From positions 163,573 to 227,572 of the forward strand of contig ML976683.1 of the NCBI GenBank assembly GCA_010015655.1: DNA of 64,000 bases. Reading direction: 5' to 3'. Positions 45,473 to 58,662 of the stretch are shown here, piece after piece. The translations under genes were made by a program, and so were the position numbers. The notes under the pieces are model-generated. The model worked only from the letters and a program-made list of their open reading frames with translations, made no database searches and was not told where the DNA came from. Position 1 is the first letter of the stretch. Each line of letters begins with the position of its first letter. The stretch comes from Bimuria novae-zelandiae CBS 107.79. Lineage: Eukaryota > Ascomycota > Dothideomycetes > Pleosporales > Didymosphaeriaceae.

Positions 45473-47324
45473 ACATAGTTTATAAGCGAGCTGTCAGTAT
45501 AAGCGAGTGGTCACCCCACCAACTTTTCATCGCCTTTATAGTGACTTAACACAACAACGCGATATAATAATTATATACAATTACTATTATAGATTAAGTA
45601 GTATTTATAGTACGCTTTGCACACGTTCGCGCGTTATGCCTAGTCTCTCTACAGTAGCTGCAGCGCGCTAAAGCCTGCCAACTAGCACCCAATTACGCCC
45701 TATCTTGACGCGTTTTGCTCTCTAGCTGCTGCTCAACGTCCTTTTAAGCAATAATCTCCTCTGCCTCTGCCTTTATAAGGGTGCCTTGTTTCTGTATCCG
45801 CTTCTCTTGTCGCTTTCTTCGTGATGTAGCTGCCCTATTTACCTATTTAAGCCTCGCGATCCGATCGCGCATAAGCGTACTCTTATAAGCTATTACTTTA
45901 GTGCCCTTTTTAAGCTAATTAAGCGCTGTAATAATAGAAGTAAGTAATAAGCTCTTATATCTTTAAATCCTATTACGTATTAAGGTTAATTAAGCTTCTA
46001 GCTCGCGCGCGTTACTTAGTATTTTAGCTTCTTAGAGGGTAACCTCTAGCGCAGGCGGTGTAGGCGTGCGAAGCTTTATATTAAGCTTTAATATTACTGC
46101 CTCTAGATCGTATAGGACTAGGCCAGCGCCTCGAAAGCTTGCGCAGATATTCTCTTTTATAATTAATTACTTATAGGCTGCGCAGAAGGCTAGTAAGAAC
46201 TCTAGCTTTATAATATAGCTAATATAGTCGCGCATTAGGCTCTCGATCTAGCGGCTATACGCGCGCTTTAACGGCGAGAAGCAGCCTATATTAAGTAGCT
46301 ATAAAAAGTACGACGAATACGGTGGCATATAAAGAGTATAAATATTATTCTCCTTATAAAGCTACTAGAATTTAAGCAAGTTATAGCTCTTATAGCTATT
46401 AAGTATAAGTAGCTAGCGCGCGCCTACCCTACGCTCTATTATATACTTAATAAAATATCTTAGCTACTCTACTCTAAGCTCGTTAGTAGTCTAGCTATTA
46501 TTGCTTACTATAAAGGCCTAGTTGCGTGGTATATTGTCGTCCTCGTACTAGGCAGAGAGGTGATACTAGCTAAGGAAGATAATAAAGGGCGGGATTGCCT
46601 ACCTAGTAGTATTAATTCTATAGATTACTATAGTCCACCCACGATTGCCTAGCTAGATAGCCTTTAGCCTGCCGCGTCTCTCTAAACCTATAATAACAAG
46701 CTAAGACGATATCTTGCCTATTATAAAGCTAGTCTCGTCGAAATTGTAGGTATCCTGATCATAGATACCGTAGGTAGCTTTAGTACGCGCTACAAGGTTA
46801 AACCACGCCCTAATTATCTCTAGATCCTTACATAGAGCTCTCTGTTAATTGTACAGCTAATTAAATTGTATAGTAAGGCGATCTGTTCGCTTGACAAAGT
46901 TGCGCGGCTATAGTTAACCGACCTGGCTAGCGCTGCGCTTAGCGAGTAGCTTATCCGCTATATCTCGTATAGCACCTAGGGTAGGCGCAAACCCTCGCGA
47001 ATCTAAATTAAGTATATGCCTAATAATCACCTCCTCTTCTAGCTTAGTAAGCTTTTTTAATTTAGGCTAGTAATCGCGTCGCGCAATAATTCCTGCGCGT
47101 TAGTTACGTAGTATACTTTAGAGGACGTTATAGATCGCTGTAGTGCGTTGTTCGCTTTAGATCTGGTCTTAATTAATTGTTAAGATAGCTAGAAGAATAT
47201 CTGCTTCGTTATAGAGTATTTGAGCAGGAGGTGGTTGAGCCATTATTGAAACAAGGTAATGTATTGCGAAAAGTTTGGTGGGGTGACAGCTCGCTTATAC
47301 TGACAGCTCGCTTATAAACTACGT
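45473..47324 (-). mobile_element. RIP-inactivated pogo/Fot1-like transposon (best preserved of its subfamily)
   Basis: 1,852 bp starting ACATAGTTTATAAGCGAG and ending in an inverted ATAAACTACGT, with TA on both sides (45471-45472, 47325-47326). Each repeat has two AAGCGAG-type modules 17 bp apart and CACCCCACCAA. It sits inside gypsy B between protease and RT. Confidence 0.92.
45594..47243 (-). pseudogene. Dead pogo/Fot1-like transposase with intact zinc knuckle
   Basis: ATG 47243 (MAQPPPAQILYNEADILL) to TAA 45594-45596, a position shared with the copies at 10,180 and 34,394, hence 549 codons in one net frame. The first catalytic block reads YNFDETSF; the second (ILNSYKSY) and third (LLNIGC) have Asn for Asp. 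The C-terminal knuckle is intact, CSYCRETRHNARTC, starting at codon 528. RIP is light near both ends of the gene and dense in the middle. The family cuts and pastes at TA; a role of the knuckle in nucleic-acid binding is inferred. Confidence 0.87.
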
Positions 47325-47326
47325 TA

Positions 47327-49749
47327 CTAACTTTATAAATTTTATTCTAAATAAAGACTGTAAGGTGTTAGCTACCTATAGACTAACTAATCTATAAATT
47401 AATTTAGAACTTGGAACTTTTTCTCTACACTACCCTATACATAACCTCTTAGTAACTAAGCTTAAGGTCTTAAGGAAGTATATTAAGGAGTAGCTTAGTT
47501 ATAAATAAATAAAGTAGTTTGAATTTTTTTTTAAGATGCGCTAATGCTCTTCGCCAAAAAGAAAAATAGCTTACTTAGGCTTTATATCAACTATAGAGGC
47601 CTAAATATGATTATAATTAAGAATTAGAGTACCTCTTTACTTATTAAGAGTTGTTTGATTACCTTATAAAGGTAGAGATCTATACTAAGCTTAATTTATA
47701 AAAAATACTTACTATTATATTTATATTACAAAAAATTACTAATAGAAGACTGTCTTTTGTATACATTATAATTATTTTTAGTATATAGTTATGCCTTTTA
47801 GCTTAACTAACGGTCCTACTTAGTTTTAGTAGCTTATTTTATGAGTGCTGGCAGGACTAATTAATATAATTTATACTATATATCTTAATAATGTATTCAT
47901 CTTCTATAACACTAAAGAGGAATTTAATGGTTATATTAATACAATCTTAACACGTTTACGTAAAGTAAACTTCTTTATTAACCTAAAGCTGTGCGATTAG
48001 TATATAAGGTCTATAAAATATTTTACCTTTATTATTTCTTCTGCAGGTCTCTAGATTAATAAGTCTTAAATTAAAACTATTTATAATTAGCCTACACCGT
48101 AATATATACGTCATACTAAGGAGTTTATTAGTTTTATAAACTACTATAGGCTATATATTAAGTATTTCTCCTAATTAGCGTTACCTTTAACTAAATTAAC
48201 CTAAAAGGCGCCTAATAGCGCCTAGGGCGGACTAGTTATAAGGAGAGAGGAAAGCGCTAATATTAATATTAGTACTATAAGTAAAAAGCTTTTAAAAAGC
48301 TTTATAATATTTTTCATAAAGTGCTGATTTTTGCGCAATTTAAATACGGGAGATAGACACGTATTAAAATAGATATCTTTAATAAGGCTATTAGCGCTGT
48401 TTTAAGCTAATTAGACTTTAATATGAATAGTACGTAATATTAGTGCACTATTAACTAACTTCTATTAAGGAATCTAGGCGTAATATAGCTTAACTATAAT
48501 ATATATAATATGGAGCTACTTGTTATTATTAATTATATTAAGTACTAGTAATGTTATTTATAGAGTGTACGCTTTAAAAGTTCCTACAGCCTGTAATAAC
48601 TGACAGTAGTTAATAGAGATAAATAACTTATTAATATAATAGATATAAGCGTATCTAGTGCTTTCTAAGTATAATTTTATTATAACGTACTAAATAGGGT
48701 TAACTAACTTAGTGGATACGCTTTTTATTCTCTAAACTATATATTTAACGCTAAATAAGCTAATCATAAATAAAATAAAGTTATTATAAAGCCTTTTACA
48801 GGTATGCTTAGCAGAATACTAAAGATAGGTAAAGGATTTATAGTTACGACTATATTTACTTAATTATAATTAAATTATGTTTATAACCTAAAGCTTATAA
48901 GAGAAATTTAAGTATTTAGAAAGTAAAATTTAGGTTTTTTAAAAGATAATAAGTCTCTAAGCACCCTAGTTAGGGCTATAAATTAAATTCTAAAACTTTT
49001 TAGGTCAATAATAATATTTTAAAGTAGAAAGCTTTCAGAAGCCCTATTATGTACTTAAGTGAGCTAATATATCCTATTATAGTAAAAGAAAAATCTACTG
49101 CAATTAGAAAATACTACAATAGACTATTATTAGGCTATTTTAGTATACGTAAGACCCTCAAGCGTGCATAGTATAGCGTAAGTATGTATAAAATAGGATA
49201 GCTAAAGATATTATAGATTATATTTATAATTACGAGCGCAATTAATAGGCTACTATAACGGTTTATAAACTATATAGGCTTCTCTAGCTACTACTTGTCC
49301 TAGATAGACTATAGTAGCACGTAACTATAGATTTTATTATAGACCTGCACGTAAGTCGCTTTAGCGGAGTCGTTTATCACGCTATCTTAGTTATTATTAA
49401 CTAATATTTAAAAATAGTCTATTACGTACCTATAAGGATCGATTAGGATAGCGTTAATCTAACTTAGACCTAGATTAGTAAAGTTATATAGCTTTCTAGT
49501 AATCTAAGGTCTATACTATTAAATAGAGGTCTAATAATGCAAGCGAAGTGTTAGGATACCTTTTATTATTATATATATTTAAAACACGTTTTATATTAGC
49601 TTTTTACTACTAAACTAATAGGCAAACCAAATAGTAGAATTATACTTTAAAATAGTACTTTTATATCTTTTGTAGCTTAGAGCAGGACTATTGGGCCCTA
49701 TAAGTCTTCTATATAGAATATACGTATAATAATAGTTACTATTCTATTA
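47327..49749 (+). pseudogene. Gypsy B pol: RT, RNase H and integrase core
   Basis: Continues gypsy B after the pogo-like insertion. RT palm motifs are MPFSLTNGPT near 47,790 and YLNN at about 47,882-47,893 (Asp read as Asn), then GLINIIYTIY and LRKVNFFINL. RNase H (TRIKIDIFNKAISAVLS) is at about 48,355-48,410 and LNYNIYNMELL near 48,490. The integrase core (HVTIDFIIDLHVSRFSGV) begins near 49,320 and NRGLIMQAKC lies near 49,520. The next pogo-like element interrupts at 49,750. Confidence 0.78.
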
Positions 49750-51615
49750 ACGTATTCCACAAACGAGCTGCGCACCCAAGCGAGCTGCGCACTTTTTCTT
49801 AGCAACACTAACTTATACTTCTTAATTGTCGCAATTACTATCAACACTATCTAAAAATAACCTACTAAGGGTAATATCTAAATTTAGAAGATAGCCCTTT
49901 AGTCTTTTAGCAGGTTTGCACGTTATGCCCTAGCTTATTACACTTACTATAAAGCCTCTGGCGCTGCGTGCTGCTCTCTCCACTATCCTCCCTACCTGCT
50001 TGCAAGCGCTGCCTCTTCGTAGGACGCTCTTTTGCAGCTACTAGCTGTAGTCCTTCTGCAGCAAGTAGTGTTCCTCCAGCCTGTATACGTGTCCTTTTAC
50101 GTAATTTCTACTTTATGTGAGCTACATTTGCCTCCTTAAGCTCCTTAATTTAGGCCTTTATTAGCTTAAACTTATGCGCTATCTTCTGCGCGCCTTTTAT
50201 AAATAATAATAATACTTTTTTTATTAGTATTAAGGAGCTTTAAATACTATTTAAAAACTTTTTTAATACTAGGGTAAATTACTCCCTAATTTTATGCGTA
50301 TTACTAGGTGTTTATAATTACTAAAGGATAAGATTAATTAGAGGAGCTAATAAGGTCTTTAATTATATATTTAATTAATCTAATACTAATTATAAGTTAA
50401 AAGGTACTAAACTAGCGCTATAAAAAACTCTTTTAATTTATTTTTTATTAATTAATACGTTAAACGCGTTAATAAACGCGGGTAGGAACTTAGTTTTAAT
50501 AATATAGTTAATATAACTCCGTATTAGCTACTTAGCTTAGCGCGAGTACGCCTTCTTTAGTGGCGAAAAATAACCTATGTTTAGTGGCTATAGGATGTGC
50601 GATGAGTGCGGCGGCATACACAGATTGATAATCTTGTTATCCTTGTAATACTGCTTAAAAGTAACAGAGCTGTGGCTCTCGTGGCTGTCTATAATAAGTA
50701 GCCTGTGTGTGCCCCGCATATGGCGCTTTATATACGCGTTAAAGTGCTTAATCTATGTAACTTTAAGCTTATTTATTATTTAGCTATTCTTAGAGACTAT
50801 AATTCTTTATTAGGGAGGCAGGTTATCCTTAGTATACTAGCTAGTAAGATATATCTTTACTTAGAAGATAATAAAGGGTAGGATCTTTTACCCCGCGCTA
50901 CTAATACCTAGTATTATTAATATCTACTTTCTATTACTTCCTTATACTTACTTTAGCCTCTTACGCCTTTTAGAGCTAGTAATAACCTACTAGCTTATTA
51001 AAATTACGCCTATTATAAAACTAGACTTATTAAAGTTCTATATATTTTTATTCTGTATGTAGTACTTTACATCTATATTTTATATAAGCTAAAACTGGTT
51101 TAATATAATAGTAGGATTCTTATATAGCATTCTTAAGTAGTTTAGCTTATAATTAAACCTTATTATAAGCTTAGGTATACGCTTAACAAATTTTACTAGC
51201 TAGTTTTTACTAATCTTGCCCTAGTCACGCGTAGTAAGCAAAGTATCTACTATATTTTAAACCTACGTAAGAATTACAAGGTATCCTTACTTAGTAAGAT
51301 CTAGGATATACTAAATAATTATCTCCTCCTCTAACTTTATAAGCTTTATTAAGTTTAATTATATTTTAGCGCGTAGAAGGACGCTAGCGCGTCTATTACG
51401 TAGTATAGATTTAGGCGTATTATACGTGGTAGCAGCACATTAGACTAACTAGATTTAGTAATTTAAAATAGATTATAAGGCAAGCTGTATATTTGCTTCG
51501 TGCGAAGCAGATTAACTATTATTTTATTAAGCTATTATACGTTAATTATAAGTTGGTGTGCGCTTGGCAAAAGCGCATAGCTCGCTTGGGGGCGCAGCTC
51601 GCTTGTGGAATACGT
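49750..51615 (-). mobile_element. RIP-inactivated pogo/Fot1-like transposon (GAGCTGCGC type)
   Basis: 1,866 bp starting ACGTATTCCACAAACGAG, TA at 49748-49749 and 51616-51617. The repeats carry two CGAGCTGCGCAC modules; the right end has an insertion between modules and the CCCCACCAA block is missing. It sits in the integrase of gypsy B. Confidence 0.88.
49907..51535 (-). pseudogene. Dead pogo/Fot1-like transposase, start codon lost
   Basis: By alignment with the copy at 45,594 the start codon is now ATA (51533-51535). The frame runs without net indel to the zinc knuckle near 49,951, which reads YSKCNKLGHNVQTC with the first Cys changed to Tyr, and stops at 49907-49909. The middle is saturated with stops and the catalytic blocks are barely readable (FNKSSFIIG). 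The last 150 bp are milder. Confidence 0.75.
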
Positions 51616-51617
51616 TA

Positions 51618-52260
51618 TAGAGTTTACACCTTTTTAAGTTTACTATAAATATAATCCCCGTAAGCGAAATTAGTTTAATAGGCCTTTATATGATAGTGAA
51701 AGCCCCATTACATTTTTAATAGTTTTAAAGCTTACTAATATTTATATAAATACTAAAGTAAAGCTAAAGGTTGCCTAAAAGTGCTAAAAAGCGCTTTAAA
51801 ATAAGAAAAGGGTGCCTTTTAACCTTGAAATTAGTAACAAGGTATAGGTGTTAAATCGACACATAAAGTTAATAAGACTAAATAAAAAGTTAGTCTAAAA
51901 ATAGATTAGACTAGGTATAGTTACAGAATGTATAGGCGATCCCGTTATAGTGTACTAAGTAGATTTCCCTAGCTTTGGGAGAGTTCACCCTATTTTTTAT
52001 TTATTTTTATTAGAACTATGTGCTCCACGTGTCTCGTTGCCGCATAATTAAGAACTTATTAAGGATATATTACGCTAATATAGTAATTATATCTATAATA
52101 TAGAATAAATTATTAATAGGTAGTAAATATTAACTAAAGCTTAGGAGTATATTATTAATTAAGAAGGATACTTTACAAAGGGAAACATTAAAGAGCCCAG
52201 TGCTTCTATTAGTAATAAAGTACTAAAATAGTGTTTGAAAAAGCTTAAAATATGTTTAAA
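51618..52260 (+). pseudogene. Gypsy B integrase C-terminus and chromodomain
   Basis: Resumes the integrase after the insertion (TPF, then YKYNPR), then a C-terminal region (SFGRVHPIFYLFLLEL near 51,975). A chromodomain remnant (YIYNIE, then IINR) is at about 52,090-52,210. It shows that the pieces at 43,378, 47,327 and here are one element. Confidence 0.65.
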
Positions 52261-52604
52261 ACGCTTAGTTATTATCACGCTTACGTAAATGTTTAAAGGC
52301 TAAGGTTATCTTCTTAAAACGAAAGGGGATAGCTAATATTACTTATAATTAGTTAAGAAAGTTATTTCTCTTTCTTATTATAAAAGAGTAATAGAGTTAG
52401 ATAAATACTAGTTCTATTATTTTCTTTAGCTACCCTATGATTTAAGGTAAACGGTATAATCCCCTTTAAAAAATTTATTAAGAAAGTAATAATTACTACT
52501 ATACCATTTATTCTTTCAAAACAAGTACGTGTCTCTTATAGGGAGGTTAGTACTATAGTGCCTAATAGGTAAAAGTGTTTTAATAAATTAGTAAGAAAGC
52601 ATGT
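52261..52604 (+). other. RIP debris, perhaps gag of gypsy C
   Basis: A reading such as LDKYQFYYFL-LPYDLR near 52,400 has a gypsy gag look (with one stop). It may be the start of the gag whose knuckle lies beyond the next insertion at 54,653. No LTR was found here, so the 3' end of gypsy B is missing or moved. Confidence 0.35.
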
Positions 52605-52606
52605 TA

Positions 52607-54453
52607 ACGTGGTTCACCACCAAGCGGGCCAACCCCACCGAGCGGGCCAACTTTGCTAAATGCAGCCCACCTCTAGCTTATACTATAATGCCATCACAAC
52701 ATAACGCGCAATAACCTTATACTAAAAGTGCACTATAGCTTACTATCTAAGCTATAATTAAAAATTATAATAAAAGTAAAAGACGTGTTATTATAGCCTT
52801 TAGCGTGCCTTAAATAATAGTATAATAATAATACTAAAGAGCTCTCTCTCGACGCGATTGTAAGCCTAACTTAAAGAAGCTAACTAAGCTAGAGGAGGAG
52901 GCTCTAGTCTAACGTATACTTAAGCTTAACTAGCGAGGAATAGGTATAATAAGGGATATAGTCTAAGATATAGCTAATAATCTACTTGCTAAGCGCGGTA
53001 GATAGCCTATTAGTAAGTATTAAATAGATAAGCTTAAGACGTGTACGCTAGAAATTAAACTTTAAAGGAGTTATTTATATAATTATTAGCGAGCCCTAAA
53101 CGAAAATCTATATATTATAACGCCCTAGTTTAAGCTAGTTACTAATACTAAGGCTAAGTATAGTATCGCTAATGACGACACGTACAACTTTAACGAGATA
53201 GGCTTTATAATAGGGGTAATACAAGGTTAGATAGTCTTTACAGGCTCTGAGAAGCGAAGCAACCTAAAGAAGATTTAACTTAGTAACTATAAGTAAGTTA
53301 CTAATATCTAGGGTGTTAGCGCTAAAGGCTAGGCTCTACTACTATTTTTTATCTTCCTTAGCAAGGTTCTAATTACGTCCTAGTTCTATAATCTACCCTA
53401 AGACTAGGTTATTAAAGTTAGTCCTAATAGCTAAATGTTAAATAAGCTTAGCCTTGCCTAGCTTAGGCATTTTAATACCTATACTAAGGCGCGTAGTTTA
53501 GGTGCATACTAGCTACTAATTATAGATAGCCACGAAAGCCACTGCTCACACGAATTCTATAAATACTATAAGGAATAGAAGATTATTATTCTCTATATAC
53601 TTCTACACTCATCACACCTCTTATAGCTACTTAATATAGGTTGTTTTTCGCCTTTAAAGCAGGCGTATAGCAATAAAATTAGTAGCTTAGCATGGTACGG
53701 CACTAAGTAAATTAAGAAGGAGGTCTTTCTACTAGCCTTTAAAGTAGCTTTTAAAAAAGTAATAATAAAGGCGAATATCTGCGTAGGCTTTAAAGGCGCT
53801 AGATTAGTCTTACATGACCTAGAGGCAGTGTTATTAAGACTTAATATAGTTCTTTATACGCTAACTCTACCTAACGTAAAGGATACCCTATAAAAATTAA
53901 AAACACTAAGTAGCCTCCGCGAGATAAAGGCTTAGTTAACGCTAGTTTATAAGCGTGTATAGAAGTATAGAGATTTACTAGTTTCTCTACTTCTTAGAGC
54001 TATTAAGTAGCTTAACAAAGGTGTTGCATTAATAGGGTATAAAATAGTGTTAATGTAATAGGAAATAGCAGGGCTTCGTAAAATAGTAAAGATAGTAATA
54101 GAGGTAAAAAATTAAAAGAGGAAGTATATTTAGGCAGCTAAGACACTTATAGTAAGAGAGGTAGTTAATTTAATAGCTAAAAAGGATAGTAGTGGGCAAA
54201 AGGAGGGTGAAGAGTCTGCAAAGAGGGTGCGTGGGCAGAGGCGCTGCGAACGTTGCGGCGAAGCTGGCCACAACGCTCGCACCTGCGCAGTAGAAATTGT
54301 AAATGCATCTAATAGCAATAAGTCTAAATAGTATTTCTATATTCTGCGAATTATAATAAATTATAGTGGTGTTGTAGGAGGCGCTTCGCAATAGACTAAC
54401 TTTTAAAAAGTGGCCCGCTCGGTGGGGTTGGCCCGCTCGGTGGTGAACCACGT
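52607..54453 (+). mobile_element. RIP-inactivated pogo/Fot1-like transposon (GAGCGGGCC type)
   Basis: 1,847 bp starting ACGTGGTTCACCACC, TA at 52605-52606 and 54454-54455. Sister of the element at 38,032, in the opposite orientation, with the same two-module repeats. Confidence 0.92.
52688..54331 (+). pseudogene. Dead pogo/Fot1-like transposase with intact zinc knuckle
   Basis: ATG 52688 (MPSQHNA) to TAG 54329-54331, 547 codons in one net frame, identical layout to the sister. Motifs: EEEALV-RILKLN (HTH), NFNETGF (first acid lost), LLIIDSHESHCSHEF (second acid kept), LLNIGCFSPLK (third acid lost). Knuckle CERCGEAGHNARTC at codons 520-533 is perfect. Bases 54,185-54,325 keep nearly all CpA and TpG, in sharp contrast to the middle. 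Confidence 0.87.
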
Positions 54454-54455
54454 TA

Positions 54456-57400
54456 TATAAATAATAGTTAAAAAAGCAAGAAGGCAATCGCATTTAACCT
54501 TATATTAAAAAGAGCTAGAAACTATAAAAGGACCGTAATGGAGATATTATAATAGCCAATAAAACTTAAGAATAGAAACTAATGAAGTAGTAGAAGGGCT
54601 ATAATAATAGACTATTTACTAAGAATAAAAATAATATTTTCATACAAAAATATGCTTAGGATGCGAAGAACAAGGTCACTTTTAAAAAAATTATTTAAAA
54701 AATAAAAAAGGATAGAGTAAAAAAGCTTAGATTATTTAAGTAGTAATAGCTATACTACAGGCATCGACACCTATGCTACTAAAAACAAATAAAGATAAAA
54801 CCTCTAATACAGAATTTAAGATTCACGAGACACTAGAAGAAATAGAATAAAATATAATATATAAGTACAAGGTTCTTCTCTGCCTAGTAGAAGAAAGATA
54901 CTAAGTATGTAATAGTTTAATACACGCACCCTAGGATTATACGTAAAAGATTAAGCTTAAGGGGCTAAGGGCTATATTAACTTACTAATTTACTATAAAG
55001 TACTAAGGAAATGTGCTAGTACTAAGATAGTAAATTAAAATTTAAGAATAATATAAGTAGATAGCCTAGTTCCTTTATAATAAAGAAAATTACTAACTAC
55101 ATAAGGTAAAGAAGGAATTAGTAGCAATATTACTAAATAACCTTAACTATAAGTTTATTAATAATTATAAACTAATAATAAATTGCCATAAACATTTCTC
55201 TAATAAATAGTCACAACACTATAAGGGATTAGGATAGTAAAAATACTTTAATAATAAATGCTAAATGCACGAAGCACATAAAAAAGCTATAAACTAGTTC
55301 TCTAAAGGTATAGATAAGGGATTGATAATAACTATAAGAAACTAATAGATAAAGGGCATAAGCCCTAATTACTTATGATAAATTAAATAGTTAAACTTTA
55401 ATATGGATTGCCTAGCACAGCTATATTAAAAGGAATAAATAGTAGTATTAGAAATAACACTATTACATAAAGATCTAAAATTTTAGGAATGTCTAGTTTC
55501 AGGATACAGACAACACGGAGAACCCTAAAAAGAAGAAGAGGTCTAGTAAATTAAGAATACTAGGAGCACCTATAAGGCGCTTTACTAAAAGTAATAAAAA
55601 AGACTAAAACTAACCTTAAAATAAATAAAGCTATATAAACGTAGATTAAGGAGGTAAAGGCTTCTTAGGACACTACTAAGTAGGCTAATAATAAGTTAGA
55701 AAACTAAGGCGCTACTTGACAAAAGACTTTACTAGTAGAGGCGCGACCATAAAGGCAAAAAAGGCAGAAATAGGCACAAATAACCTATAACTAACTAAAG
55801 AAGTTATAACTAGTAGTTACTAAGTAACAGCGCTAATAGACCCTAGAGCAACTAAATGTCTAATATTTCTAAAAATATTAGAAAAACATAACCTGCTATA
55901 CTAAAACAAGGAAACACTAGTACAAGTAGAAATAGTAGATATAACGCTATTCTAAGGATATAATAAAGGTTAGTTACGCCTTAAAATAACGCTATTACTT
56001 ATTAGCCTAAATAAATTTTAAAACTAATATAGCTATATAATAATAGATCTTAAAAGCTTAAAAGTAATTATTAGTTATAATTAGCTTCTAAAATATAACC
56101 TTATTATTAACTAGTAGAAGAAGACACTACTTAGCTAAAATATTTATACTAAAGGTTACTAATATACGTAAATTATGAAGGATATAGCTATTAACCCTAA
56201 ATACCCTAGTAGGGCAGGTTAAAGGACAGATAAAATAACTTTTAGTTACTAAAATTGTAAAAGTTATAAAAGAAAATCTAGGCTAAGTAAGGCTAATCTA
56301 GGTACGATACTTAGGCCTAAAAGAAAAGGCAAAAGCTACTAATATTCTTCTAAAATACTAAGAGTATGTAGAACTCTTTAAAGAGATTAAAGGAGAGGAA
56401 CTACTAGAATACTAAAAATAAAATTATAAGATACCTTTAGTAGAGGGTATAAAGCTACGCCTAGAATAATTATAATTATTATTTATAGACTACGAAAAAG
56501 AAGCACAGAACTACTTAAGGAAGAACTTAGTAAAATAGTATATTTAAGAAAGTTAAAGCCTAGCAGCTTTCCCTATACTTTAGGTACCTAAGAAGAATAA
56601 CAAGATACAACTTTATATAAATTATAAATAGCTAAATAAAGCTATAATTAAGAACTAGTACCTACTACCTTTAATCACGGAGCTAATAGATAGACTCTAG
56701 GGAGCCAAGTAGTTTATAAAATTTAATATACGTAATAGTTATTACTATATATAAATAACTAAAGGATATAAATAGAAGACTGCGTTTAGAACCTAATATA
56801 GCCTATATAAGTACTTAGTAACGCCCTTTAGACCAACAAACGCGCCTATAATATTCTAGACGCTAATTAATAAAGCACTATATAAATACCTAGACGTAGT
56901 TTACATAGCTTACCTCGACAACGTACTTATCCATTCCACTAGGACGCTTAAGGAGCATATAGAGCATGTAAAGAAAGTACTTATAAAAATAAAAAAGTAT
57001 TAGTTACTCCTTTACCCAAAAAAATGTGATTTTTATGTTATAAAAATAAAGTACCTAGGATTTATTGTCTTAAGGGAAGGCGTAGCTATAGACCCTAAAA
57101 AAATTACTACTATACAGGAATAGCTAGAACCTAAGTTAGTAAAAGATATTTAGTCTTTTCTAGGGTTTACTAGCTTTTACTAGAAGTTTATTAAGGACTA
57201 CTCTAAGACTATAATACTAATAACAGAACTTACAAAAAAGGATAAATAAATAGGCTTTACTAAAGAGGCTAAGGAGGTTTTAAAGAAACTAAAGACGCTC
57301 TTTTTATAAGCACTACTATTATAGATATATAATCTAAGGAAACCTATAAGGATAGAGATAAACGTATTAGACCACGCATTAAGAGTAATACTCTTATAAT

Positions 57401-58660
57401 AGTATAAAAATAAAAAAATAAAGGCTAGTATTTCTCTATTTAAGGAAGTTCTTAAGAGCAGAACTTAACTATAACGTTTATAATATAGAACTACTTAAGA
57501 TAGTAGACACCTTTAAATAATAAGACGCTTAGCTTACTAGAGCACGCTTTAAAATAAAGGTATAAATAAATTACTAAAACGTTACTAGCTTTATATTAAT
57601 AAAGAAGCTTAATTAATAATAAGTGTAATAGGCTAAATTCCTAGCAAATTCTAATTTTAAAGTATACTATTAACTAAAAACGCTTAATAGTGCAGCAGAC
57701 GCCTTAAGTAAAAAATTTGACCTTACTAAAGATAAACTAGAGCTACACAACGTAGTATTATAGGCAAGAAATAACAGAACTATTAAATATAATTAACTAA
57801 TAATTAAGGTCCGCGCCGCTAGTCTGCATTACATAAAACTAAATGTATATAATTTTTAGGACTATAACTAACTTACGACAGAATAACGCAAGGAATACAA
57901 TCTATTCTAGAATAAGATTAATGAAACACGATAAGATTATAGAAATAAGGTTATTATAAGACTAAGATACAAAGCAACACTAATTAGAAGGTTACACGAG
58001 CTTAGAGAATAGGGTTAGTTTAGTATTAAAGAAATAACGCGTCGAATTGCGAACAAATATACTATTCCTAAGCGTAAGTAAATAGTAACTAAGGTTATAA
58101 GTAACTATTTAGCATGCTATAAAAATAAACTAAAAAAAATATAAGCCCTATAGACTACTATAACTACTATAAGTAGCCAAATACCTATAGTAAAATATAA
58201 TAGACTTTATAGTAAAGCTCCTAAGATCGCTATAGCTAGGGACGAAGCAAATATATAACACTATTATAGTAATAGTAGAATGCCTAACTAAGGCAGCTAA
58301 GTTCAGACCTATAAAAGAGTCTATAATAGTAGAAGAACTAGCTTACGAGGTAGATAACGCAGTATTTATAGAATACAGGCCACTAAAAGAATTTATTACA
58401 AATAAAGACAAGCTTTTTATATCTAAGTACTAAGGTACCTTTACAGTAGCTTTAGATATTAATTAAAGCTCTTAAAAAGTTTCTATCCTTAGACTAATAG
58501 ACAAACGGAATATATAAATTAGACTCTAGAATAGTATCTACAATTCTACGTTAATAAATAATAGGATAATTAGGTAAAACTATTACTAATAGCATAACTA
58601 GCATATAGTAGCACGAGGTTAGGCACGATAAAGTACTTACTACACTACGCTAACTATAGG
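54456..58660 (+). pseudogene. Gypsy C gag-pol (fourth gypsy family)
   Basis: A gag zinc knuckle starts at 54653 (CLGCEEQGHFKKNY, last Cys lost). The protease is near 55,831 (ALIDPRATKCLIFLK). RT lies at about 56,540-57,060 with YLDN at 56911-56922 followed by VLIH. RNase H (RIEINVLDHALRV) is near 57,345, the integrase finger (LHELRE-G-FSIKEITRR) at about 57,985-58,130, and the core runs to about 58,660, where a pogo-like element interrupts at TA. No chromodomain or LTR is seen because the 3' part is missing. The plus strand is A-rich, so G-to-A changes dominate on it. Confidence 0.8.
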
Positions 58661-58662
58661 TA

